Assembly: GCF_033958435.1 (NCBI RefSeq) | Contig: NC_134167.1 | Location: 1,942,001 to 2,006,000 of the forward strand | Length of the DNA: 64,000 nucleotides | Direction of reading: 5' to 3' | From: Carettochelys insculpta | Lineage: Eukaryota > Chordata > Testudines > Carettochelyidae | In this document: piece after piece, positions 55,870 through 64,000 of the stretch | Position numbering within the stretch: position 1 is the stretch's first letter | Layout: every line of letters begins with the position of its first letter | Position numbers and translations under genes: made by a program | The notes under the pieces: model-generated | What the model saw: only the letters and a program-made list of their open reading frames with translations | Told to the model about the DNA's origin: nothing | The model's database searches: none

Positions 55870-56473
55870 TATGGTAAGACTAGCCTTATTCCTGGGCTCC
55901 AGGCCTCTGTTCAGTCCACTAGCCACACAGCCAGGATGCCATTGCCCTTCTTGAGACGGGGGGGGAGCGATGGTTGTCTGGTGGGAACCCAGGCTAGACC
56001 CACTCATTCTGGGTTCCAGCCCAGGGACCCTGTGTGGCTGCTACTGGTGGGGTAGGGCTCCCCTCATCAGGGACACCCCATCTCTTCTCCCTGGGCCACG
56101 TCCCCAGACTATTCCCCCTGTAACTCCTCCAAGTAGTGGCAGCGGCAGCAGCAGCAGCACGTTCCCTCTCCTGGATCAGATTCCCCTGTGTGATGAGTCC
56201 GTTCCAGCCTCACACTGAATCTCAGGGCCACCTGGGCAGGGGCCTTAGCCCCTTGCTGCTGAGTACTCCTCCCCTCCGGGGGTACTTCTAGAAACCCCAC
56301 CTTGCTCCTCTCCTCTATCATCCTCCTCTCTCATTGGGCAGAGAGGTTTTCAAAGGCAGTCTTAAGTGGAACCAGCTGGACCCAACTGACCTAGGGCAGC
56401 TTCTTCCTCAGCTGCTCCCACTCTGCTTATTTGCCAGCCCTGCTTTTCCCTCTTGTACTCACCCCTTGCCGCA
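55870..56473. mobile_element. LTR-like insertion (604 bp) inside CR1
   Basis: The split CR1 is interrupted exactly between a 4-bp direct repeat CAGG (55866-55869 and 56474-56477). The insert ends in CA and starts TATGG, which would be TGTGG with a single base change, so it fits a solo LTR with TG...CA ends and a 4-bp duplication, as seen in gammaretrovirus-like endogenous elements. It is GC-rich and I see no clear TATA box or AATAAA, which weakens the LTR call. No viral coding sequence is present. Confidence 0.5.
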
Positions 56474-56722
56474 CAGGGTTTGAAAACGAGCTAGATAAAT
56501 TCCTGGAGGACAGGGCTGCCAATGGCTATGAGCCAGGATGGACAGGAATGGCGTCCCTAGCCTCTGCCAGAAGCTGGGAATGGGTGACAGAGGAGGAATC
56601 ACTTGATGATTCCCTGTTCTGTTCATTCCCTCTGAGGCACCTGGCATTGGCCACCCGCTGTCAGGAGACAGGATACTGGGCTAGATGGACCTTTGATCTG
56701 ACCCAGTGTGGCTGTTCTTAAT
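56474..56722 (+). mobile_element. CR1 LINE, 3' half of the split copy
   Basis: Continues with FENELDKFLEDRAANGYEPGW-type coding, then the 3' UTR ('ggcacctggcattggccac', 'actgggctagatggacctt', 'tctgacccagtgtggctg') and ends GTTCTTAATGT. Same 3' UTR type as 51625-54014. Confidence 0.92.
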
Positions 56723-57377
56723 GTCCAGTAGCAGTCTAAAGCGCTAATCACGTTAAAAACTGCCAGGAAAGGGCTAGCTAATAAAAAGAAAATATTATTA
56801 TGTCCCTACATAATTCCATAGTACCTTGCCCTTGAATACAGTGTGCAGTTGTTGTGGTGGTCCTATCTCAAAAAGGTATACCTGGGGAAAGTGCAGAAAA
56901 GGGGAACAAAAATGATTTAGGAGTGTGGCACAGCTTCCATACGAGGGAAGAATAAAGGGGCAGGGAAAAAGCCAACTGAGTGGCCGGGGAGAGAACCCTA
57001 TAAAACCATTAAACAGAACCGAGCAGATGAACAAGGAAGTGCTAGTTACCCCTCCACATAACAAGAACCAGGAGGCAACCAACAAAATGAACAGGCGGGA
57101 TGTTTAAATAAACATAAGGAAGTACATCTGTGCACAACCCTCTGGCAGCCCTGCAGCTCATTACTAAGGGATGTTGTGAAGGCCCAGAGCGTGTGTGTTA
57201 CATCATGCATGGAGGCTAGACCCATCAATGGCTATTCGCTGACATGGTGAAGGATGCAACTCTGTGCTCGAGGAGCCCCTACACCTCTAATTGTAGAAGC
57301 TGGGAGTGTGTCATAGGGGACGGATCACTTGGTGAATTGCCCTGTTCTGTTCAGTCACTCTGAAGCATCTGGCCCTG
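56723..57377 (+). mobile_element. Older CR1 LINE copy, 5' half
   Basis: A decayed CR1 body: 'aatacagtgtgcagttgttg' (LEYSVQ), 'cagaaaaggggaacaaaaat', 'tagttacccctccacataac', and 3' UTR 'gaagcatctggccctggca'. It lies head-to-tail right after the previous CR1 and is interrupted at 57378. Confidence 0.75.
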
Positions 57378-57660
57378 GCAGGGGGATCCACAGCTTCTGT
57401 GGGCCCCCGAGCAAGGTGTGGAGGTGCCCAGCTCTGCATCCCCAGAAGGGGCAGGGCCTAGGACAGGAGGGCTGGGCCCAGTGCAGCCCGGGGCGCAGCA
57501 CTGCCCTCTCACCTCTCACCCTGTGGAACATGCGGAGCAGTGCCTCAGTGGCAATTTGAAGGGCCCAAGGCCCCAGTAGTAGCAGCAGTGGGCAGAAGGT
57601 CCAGACCCCTTTGAATAGAGCTGCCTCCTTTATGTGCCCCTCTGCCGTAGGCCTGGGACT
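57378..57660 (+). repeat. GC-rich repeat with GCAATTTGAAGGGCCC core, inside CR1
   Basis: Inserted in the CR1 3' UTR between 'ctggccctggca' and 'gcactgccagaagacagg'. Contains GGCAATTTGAAGGGCCCAAG. Shares core and downstream layout with 11376-11612 and 59030-59235. Confidence 0.55.
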
Positions 57661-57715
57661 TGGGCACTGCCAGAAGACAGGATCTTGAGCTAGATGGACT
57701 CATTTTGGCTATTCT
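57661..57715 (+). mobile_element. Older CR1 LINE copy, 3' end
   Basis: Resumes 'gcactgccagaagacaggat', 'cttgagctagatggactc', ending near TTGGCTATTCTTGTG. Confidence 0.7.
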
Positions 57716-57895
57716 TGTGCTCTGTCTGTGGCTGTGCCATTGGATGACAACGGATAAATCACTTCTCTGCTCTGCGCCTCAGTTTTTTGTCTATGAAATG
57801 GGGATAATGAAATTGAATTATCTCCTTCATAAAGCTCTTTTGGATCCACCGATGGAAAGCACTCTACAACAGCTGAGTATTATCGTCATTCTGAG
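57716..57895 (+). repeat. CORE-SINE/MIR-like relic
   Basis: 'gataaatcacttctctgctc', 'gcctcagttttttgtctatg', 'aaatggggataatga', 'cggtgga...agcactctaca'-type tail. Plus orientation and well recognisable. Confidence 0.7.
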
Positions 57896-57899
57896 TGTC

Positions 57900-58728
57900 C
57901 TGACCCAGTTTTACCCAGTGCAGAGACCTGGAAGAGCGTCTAGCACCTTATCTGAGCTAAATTTTTGAACACGTGGAGGTTTGCCCTCGACCAGTCAGTT
58001 GAATCAGCAGCAGAAAAGAGCCCTAAATGCATGAGAAGAATCTGACAGCCACAGAATACCATGTTCCTCTTAAAGCAGGCAGGGTTTAGCTGCTGATTAG
58101 CAAAGCCTCCATCAATTCCCAGAGATCCCAGTGGCTTGGTTGAGCTGTGAAATTGAAAATTTGATTTATATTCCTGCCTCACAGGTGCCTCGGGGACGTA
58201 GTTTAACCTGTTCCCCAAAGTGAAACCAAAAAAATGACAAGGGCAGTGGTCCTGTCTTGCTGTCTCTTGCCATTAGTGGGTTTTGAATGGGGAAAGATTT
58301 TTCCTCTCACATTGCAGTGCACCCAATATCCAATTGCAGTTACCAGTGGCTAATGGGGGGAGAGGGACTCTTGGAGATGAAGGCCTGTCATTCTTCTCAC
58401 AGTGTAGCTAGCATCTGTCTGGAGAGCCAACTCAGCAAAGGAAAGTGTCCTGGGGGCGTGCTGTCCCTCCAGAGCAGAACGAATGCCCAGAGTGCCCATG
58501 AGCCAGATTGAGTATTAGACAGAAGCTGCCTGAACTGGGGAGCTGAGATCATGGAAGTGGGTTGTTTGTATGAAGAATGGCAGCTCGGCTGCACTGGTCC
58601 AGAGTCAGAATCACAGACTTTGAGGCCAGAAGAGAGCTTATATCATCTAGTTGGACCACCTGTGTATCACAGGCCACTGACTACTTCCCAGCACCTGCAC
58701 ACTAAACTCAGCAAATGGAATTGGGTCA
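57900..58728. other. Unassigned sequence
   Basis: Nothing recognised. Confidence 0.4.
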
Positions 58729-59030
58729 GTGGTGGGCAACCTGCAGACCGCATGCAGTTCATCAGTGTAAGATGCTAATGGGGCCAGCAGACAGGTTGTT
58801 TACTTTGCATCACCAGGCATGGATGCTCAACTCCCATTGGTTGTGGTTCACCGTTCCTGGCCAACGGGAGCTGTGGGAAGCAGCAAAGGCCTCTGGTATG
58901 TGCTGGCTGACAACTGCTTCCTGCAGCTCCCATAGGCTAAGAAGAGCAAGCCACTGCCAATGGGAGCTGCAGGTGTCTGGACGCCTGCCAGTGTCTCACC
59001 CTAACGAACCGTGTGTGGTCTCCAGGTTGC
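58729..59030. mobile_element. Foldback DNA transposon
   Basis: Starts 'agtggtgggcaacctgcag'. Central arms 'actcccattggttgtggttc', 'acgggagctgtgggaagcag' against 'ctgcttcctgcagctccc', 'ccaatgggagctgcagg'. Ends near 'accctaacgaaccgtgtgtg'. Related to 24064-24365. Confidence 0.6.
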
Positions 59031-59235
59031 CAGAAGTGGGTTGGGGCTGGGCCCCCCGAGGTAGCACTCAGCACTTTCCAGAGTGTGCCACATGGTGCAC
59101 CAGTAGCAATTTAAAGGGCCCAGGGTTCTAGATGACAATGCTGCCACATTAGCAGTGGCTGGGACTTCTAGACCCTTCTGTATCACCAGGCCCTGGGGCA
59201 GTTACTCCCTTTGCACCCCCTCATCAGTGGGCCTG
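59030..59235 (+). repeat. GC-rich repeat with GCAATTTAAAGGGCCC core
   Basis: Contains AGCAATTTAAAGGGCCCAGG and, downstream, 'gccctggggcagttactcc', 'tttgcaccccctcatcagtg', 'ggcctgcc'. Abuts the foldback element. Confidence 0.5.
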
Positions 59236-60044
59236 CCCTCAGGAGACTAAATTACCCTGTGCCACAGGCAGAAAACAGGAAGACCCGTAGTCATTTGTCT
59301 CCCTGCCTAACAGTGGAATTAATACATCTGAAGGACCTATAGTAAATGCTTACACACAAGACACACTTACTTTTGTTTGTACCAAATAATTTAAGTTCTG
59401 TATGAATGTCTGCACCTGCAATATTGAAATAAAACTTCTGTTTGCCTCTTTTTCTCATTGACGTCTTAAAAATATTTTAATATTTTTGGTTTGTTTTTTT
59501 TTTGAATGAGCCTGCAGGGAAATGTTGGCTGATTAGATTTTTGTTGTATGATAAACTCTGACAATATGTAAGACTCAGCTAAGATCCAAGGGATTCAGCT
59601 AAGGTCATTTCTGTGTGGGTGACTCACGAGGTGTGAAACTGGTGTTCAGTATTAGAGAGTTTGCTAGCAATATAAATGTCTAAAGACCAAAAATACTGAT
59701 TTTTCCAGCCTGATTTCATATACCGTTCGTGAGTTAAAAGCTTGAATCATATTTATAAAGTAATGATTATTACCCAAATGAACCTGCATAGCTTTTGCCA
59801 CAGTACCTTCAGGTACACAAAGACTGGCAAATTGTCACAGGAGAGCTAAAAACTGTGATACTTAAATACTTGGATGACGGAGCTAACACATACAGGTATG
59901 ATGCTCCAGCTTAATATAAAAAGTATATAGCAATTATTTAATTTAAATAACATCTGAATTACTATACAGAAAAATGCTACATAGCCCTTATCATCATCAT
60001 TTAATAGGGTTTGTTTTGCTTATCTGAGCACGACACAAGCCTTT
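59236..60044. other. Unassigned AT-rich sequence
   Basis: No exon or clear repeat. Confidence 0.4.
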
Positions 60045-60215
60045 AATTTAGCTGAAGAGAACATGCGCAAGAAAGGTTCTACTTTCCCCATCTCACAGAT
60101 AAGGCAATTGAAGGATTAAGAGCTATCCATGCTCACAACCTCTGCAACAGAGCTGAGAAAGAACTCCTTTTTGCAGGGTTCCAGTCTAGTACTTTAATCA
60201 GAAGGCCATTTACCC
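60045..60215 (-). repeat. CORE-SINE/MIR-like relic
   Basis: Plus strand reads 'ccccatctcacagataaggc', 'ctcacaacctctgcaacaga', 'cagtctagtactttaatcag', the reverse complement of MIR body and head. Confidence 0.6.
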
Positions 60216-60814
60216 CCTTATAATGATATTCTTGTTTCTTAGCTCTGCATAAAACTTGCATTGGCCAGAAGTGCTGTGCCAGTAAAGGCTGAAGTCTTCT
60301 ATTTACCCAGAGAGCATGCATGCACACCATCAGCCGAGGAAGCTGTCCATAACACCTCTCTGGATTGCCCCAACACTGTGTTATTTATTTTAGCGTATGT
60401 GTACTTGTCTAGCCACATGGTGGCATCTTTGGTAGACTGTGGCAGTACTTCTAGACCACCACCGAGCCATGGGAGCAGAGTTGGCCGCAGGGTGCCAGAG
60501 ATGATGTGCATAGTGGCTTGCAGCTGCATATCCACCAGTTTGCTCTGTGATGACCAATCCCACACAGGTGTGCAGTGCTCCACCACTGAATGTGAGGTGT
60601 CAAGAGCTGATGTCCACAGAGATGGAGCACAAGCACCCCAGGATGCACCTGCCAGTTTGCTAAGGAAATCCTAACACTGATTCACACAAATGCCAAATTT
60701 ATAACAGTGGTACATGGCTCAAGAAAACTGGCATCCCTGCTACCCAGAGAAGTGTCAGTTGTGTAAGTAGCTATAGATGTACCAAGTTGGAACATAGCAG
60801 AAAAGGAAGAATGC
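60216..60814. other. Unassigned sequence
   Basis: A 137-aa plus frame (60261-60674) has no motif. Confidence 0.4.
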
Positions 60815-60960
60815 TTGCATGGGATGTAGGACACCAAGCTCAGTTCTTTGCTCCTTGCTACGTAACATTGAGAAAGTCACTTGATCTCTGACATATTTTC
60901 CCAGGAGGGTAGAACTCCCCTACTTCACAAGACTTGTTACCAGAAGAATTGAAACCAATT
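60815..60960 (+). repeat. CORE-SINE/MIR-like relic
   Basis: 'gggatgtaggacaccaagct', 'cattgagaaagtcacttgat', 'ctctgacatattttccca'. Decayed, plus orientation. Confidence 0.5.
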
Positions 60961-61817
60961 ATGTTTAACCAATGAGTCTCCCTAAAAAAATCATTCTTTT
61001 TAATTTAGAGCCTTACAGATTGGTTTTAACTTGCTGTGTGGATTTTCCAGAGAAAAGCCACTAACTTGAGGCTCTCTCTTTTTCCCCTGGAAGGATGTGG
61101 ATACAGCCCTCTGACCAACAATATACAGAAAGCAGGTTACAACAAGAGAGAGAGAGAAAGGTAAAAATACAATAAATACAGTTGCAGTTTAAAAAAGCAG
61201 AGCAGTAAAATAAAGATGCAACACAGCAACAAATTCCACTTAACTCTACAATATATGCTCTGTAGTAATATTGATTACATCTAAACACTAATCATTCACT
61301 TATCACTTGATAGCAATGTAACAATCTAATTAACATGCATAAAACATGATACCTACTGCATCTGCCAATGTGGCAATTAAGCATGTAATCTCCTATTACA
61401 CACACACACAAGTCAATCATGGAAACAGCCAACAGGAGCTGATCATTAGATGGGAAGAGGAAGAGCTTGCTCATTTGAAACCCCTTCACTCTAGGGTGAT
61501 AAATAGGAAAGGGTTTTGACTTACAAAAGCTTTTCTGACACCCCTCTGAGTCACCTCTGAGTGTTGAGTTCTGTCTGTAAGTTAGGGTTCAGTGCTAGGG
61601 AAGCATCATCTGCAGAGGGGCTTCTGCCTGCGTTAAGCAGCAGCTGCTGAGGTAAAGCTGTTCCTCTGGTGGGAAATAGGGACGTCTGCTGGGCTGTTGT
61701 GTAGGCCACTTGCTGGCTGGGTATCAGGGGCAGCCATTGTCAGGGCAACTCTGGAGCCTTTGGGTGGGCAGCTGCTGCTACTGTTGCTACAAGCAGCAGC
61801 AAGACTTCAGGAAGTTC
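60961..61817. other. Unassigned sequence
   Basis: Only a GA run (61146-61158) and a short CA run (61398-61410) noted. Confidence 0.4.
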
Positions 61818-61828
61818 CTTCCTTGCAG

Positions 61829-62030
61829 AGTATCAGAGGGGTAGCTGTGTTAGTCTGGATCTGTAAACAGCAACGAAGGGTCCTGTGGCACCTGATAGAC
61901 TGACAGAAAAGTTTTGAGCATGAGCTTTCGTGAGCAGAGAGTCATCTGATGAAGTGAGTCTGTGCTCACGAAAGCTCATGCTCAAAACTTTTCTGTCAGT
62001 CTATCAGGTGGCACAGGACCCTTCGTTGCT
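61829..62030. mobile_element. PLE snap-back palindrome, subfamily C, with 11-bp duplication
   Basis: A perfect 11-bp direct repeat CTTCCTTGCAG flanks it (61818-61828 and 62031-62041). The left arm is minus-sense (GTATCAGAGGGGTAGC... to CTTTCGTGAGCA). The right arm is plus-sense from about 61943 (CTGATGAAGTGAG... to CTTCGTTGCT). It is the most complete short copy and retains a full ribozyme-like core in the right arm. Confidence 0.9.
61946..61983 (+). ncRNA. Hammerhead-ribozyme-like core, subfamily C
   Basis: CTGATGA (61946-61952), stem II GTGAGT / GCTCAC around CTGT, GAAA (61970-61973), then GC-TCAT-GC-TC, in which A-G-C can pair with G-C-U and C61983 is at the cleavage position. Compared with subfamily A, stem II changes a G-C pair to A-T on both sides at once. 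Pairing for stem I is not obvious locally. Confidence 0.6.
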
Positions 62031-62041
62031 CTTCCTTGCAG

Positions 62042-63751
62042 GAGTTTCCAGATGGCTCCTCCTGTGCAGGTATCCTCTCATGAGAGGTAAGCAGCATTTC
62101 ACTCTCTTGCTGGACCCTAGCCCAAACAGCACTTAGCCTGCTGTCTGTGGATCTTATACACAATTTGGCCACCCAGCTCAGCCAATCAGCCTTCAGCTTG
62201 GTTCTGACATCATACTGCCAAATAGCCCAACCAGCTTGCAGCTGAATTATGACATCAGCACACAGTCACGTAGAGCATGTATACCTTCCCATGTGACTGA
62301 AACCCTACTCATTTCTGCAGTTTCACTGCAGATTCCCATTTAGAATTTAGTAAGGCACTTTGGGAAACTGAGGCAAACATCTCTTGGCGCAGATTAATGT
62401 GTACATGTTTGTGAGGCACTCCAGTACGGTCATGATGGGGTGGCATAAAAATACCATGAGCCACTTAACACTGTCACGTAAGCCACTGAATGTCTGGAAA
62501 AAAACGCAGTAACTTTAGGTTCGTCTGAGCCTGAGGCAGATGTTCTGCATCCCATTATCAGCACCCTGATCCATTCAATCCCCAGCCTAGATTCCTCTTT
62601 ATAACACAGAGGCCTCCAAGGTCCCAGTTTACTCCCGATGATCCTCGCTGCTTTAAAGGACAGGGACAATGTGGGAAGACATCAAAGGTTCTTCGAAAAC
62701 AACTATATGAAGGGTAAGTGACAAACCCTCACTTCCTCTCCTAAACCATTGTATAGCTGCCATGCACCACTGACTATCTGCTTTGCTTTCCTTCGCTTCG
62801 TGACGGAAACAGTTACATGTCAGCAATTCTGATATCGTTTGTGTATCTCTTCCAGTTGAGAAAGCACTTCAGGCTCATAGCTGATCTGCAAATGGATTTC
62901 CCATCTCAGGAAAAATACTGAGATTTAGAGAGTAACAAACCAACCCCTTTGTATTGAATGAGGAAGAAAAGCCAAAATTTTCACAAAGCATGCAGACAGA
63001 TTTGGCCATATTTTGGGTCAAACAACAGGTTTTGTTTGTTTTCTTTTTCACCCTTTTTACTTCTGTAAAATAAATAACTTAAGAAAAATTTCCTCAGAAT
63101 GAAAAGTTGCCATTTCAATGTTTTCCAAAAACTTTAAAACAAAATCAAAATGAAATCAATTACTGTGCAAAAAAATTCAGTATAGTAGAAATATTTCCCC
63201 ATAGAAAACTGGTTTGACAAACATTCTACCAATTAGCCTTAATCATCATCCAGACATACAATAAGTGTCGGTGCTAGGCCCAAGGTACAAGATATGCATA
63301 AAAGAATTAATGCTAGTAAAAGAAAAAAATATATGGTTTAAAAACAGAGGTGCAGTGCAAGGGTTGTATGATTAGAAAATCCCACATGTGAGAAAGCCAT
63401 GCATGCTGGTTTAAAACATCTGGTTAGGTTGCTGGAACCACATGCTAGAAGGAAAAGCATTGTGGCTTGTCTTGTATAGAAGCAAAAAGAAGATTTTTTC
63501 CCCACTGTGCCTGAATTGCTTAATGGCATGGAAATGGGAGAGCTAGCAAAACCAGAGGAATTAAAATCAGATCCATCTGCTTGGAATTAGCTTCTGAGTC
63601 AATGCAACTCACTCCACTGTGTTATATTTTTCTACAGGAGAACCAGACAAGAGATGAGTGAATTCGAGCCATTTGAAACATTGTCAGCTTGTTAATATTT
63701 AATCTAAATTGGCTATTTTATTGATGCCAAAACATTTCAGGGAGATATCAG
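62042..63751. other. Unassigned sequence
   Basis: No exon or clear repeat; AT-rich from 62900. Confidence 0.4.
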
Positions 63752-63761
63752 TTTTGACAAA

Positions 63762-63982
63762 TATCAGAGAGGTAGCCGTTTAAGTCTGTAGCTTCAAGAA
63801 CAACAAGAAGTCTTGAGGCACCTTATAGACTAACAGATATTTTGGAGCATAAGCTTTCGTGGGCAAAGACCCGCTTCATCAGATGATGTATCTGATGAAG
63901 CGGGTCTTTGCCCACAAAAGCTTATGCTCCAAAATATCTGTTAGTCTACAAGGTGCCACAAGACTTCTTGTTGTTCTTGACA
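63762..63982. mobile_element. PLE snap-back palindrome, subfamily A, with 10-bp duplication
   Basis: Direct repeat TTTTGACAAA flanks it (63752-63761 and 63983-63992). The left arm, minus-sense, is 63762-63885; the right arm, plus-sense, starts at about 63888 and ends CTTCTTGTTGTTCTTGACAT. The arms are nearly perfect inverted copies around 'agatgatgtatct'. Confidence 0.9.
63845..63882 (-). ncRNA. Hammerhead-ribozyme-like core, subfamily A
   Basis: On the minus strand: CTGATGA, stem II GCGGGT / GCCCAC around CTTT, GAAA, GC-TTAT-GC-TC. All core bases present. The mirror copy in the other arm (63892-63929, plus) has AAAA in place of GAAA, a single G-to-A change that would abolish activity. Confidence 0.58.
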
Positions 63983-64000
63983 TTTTGACAAAGTTTTCAT

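Noticed and set aside
55870..56473. A processed gene insertion within CR1
   Set aside because: No poly-A, no spliced coding frame, and a 4-bp duplication with CA end fits an LTR better.
61143..61160. GA-rich tract as a promoter element
   Set aside because: Simple sequence without any neighbouring gene.
26431..63982. CRISPR array from repeated tail sequences
   Set aside because: The repeats are dispersed, inverted and flanked by target duplications; spacing is irregular and the genome is vertebrate.

Overview
This 64 kb window looks like vertebrate nuclear DNA, most likely from a turtle; another non-avian sauropsid is less likely. The evidence is the repeat content: several CR1 LINE subfamilies (3' ends in ATTCTATGA or TTCTTATGTTCTTA), CORE-SINE/MIR-like relics, many copies of a Penelope-like retroelement (PLE) tail, and TIR transposons whose ends resemble GGCTACGTCTACAC and whose interiors are full of TTCGAA. 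I found no host exon, RNA gene, CRISPR array or operon that I can support. The longest open frame (639 aa) is CR1 reverse transcriptase. The window reads as an intergenic or deep intronic, repeat-rich landscape.

Layout. 0-8 kb: mostly unassigned sequence, one TTCGAA transposon (2461-2794), a Tc1/mariner-like MITE, and MIR relics near 6.5-6.8 kb. 8-12.2 kb: a PLE-like palindrome, a TIR element, an RTE-like LINE tail (minus), a CR1 3' end, a GC-rich repeat and the C-terminus of another LINE with a CPHC-type finger. 13.9-14.3 kb: a degenerate minisatellite of about 50 bp. 17.8-19.4 kb: two CR1 fragments and a PLE tail. 20.4-24.4 kb: a hAT-like MITE with 8-bp target duplication and a foldback element. 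26-30.7 kb: the PLE cluster, including an insertion carrying a GIY-YIG endonuclease remnant between two long inverted arms and a 9-bp target duplication. 31.7-32.9 kb: a GC/CpG-rich block of unknown nature. 33.8-40.6 kb: PLE palindromes, CR1 fragments and a CpG-rich, probably young, 0.7 kb TIR transposon. 45-48.5 kb: a near-perfect foldback MITE and others. 48.7-57.7 kb: PLE palindromes, the large CR1 (51.6-54.0 kb), and a second CR1 split by a 604-bp LTR-like insertion. 58-64 kb: a foldback element, MIR relics and two more PLE palindromes.

The most interesting system is the PLE family. Its terminal tail contains a hammerhead-ribozyme-like core (CTGATGA, stem II, GAAA, short stem III, a cleavable UC), and stem II shows compensatory changes between subfamilies. 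Many copies are short snap-back palindromes bounded by perfect 7-14 bp target duplications, so they inserted as units. Hammerheads are already known from PLEs in general; what deserves checking is this particular family, its covariation and its self-complementary insertions.

Classification rests on motif recognition and comparisons within the window. No database search was run.
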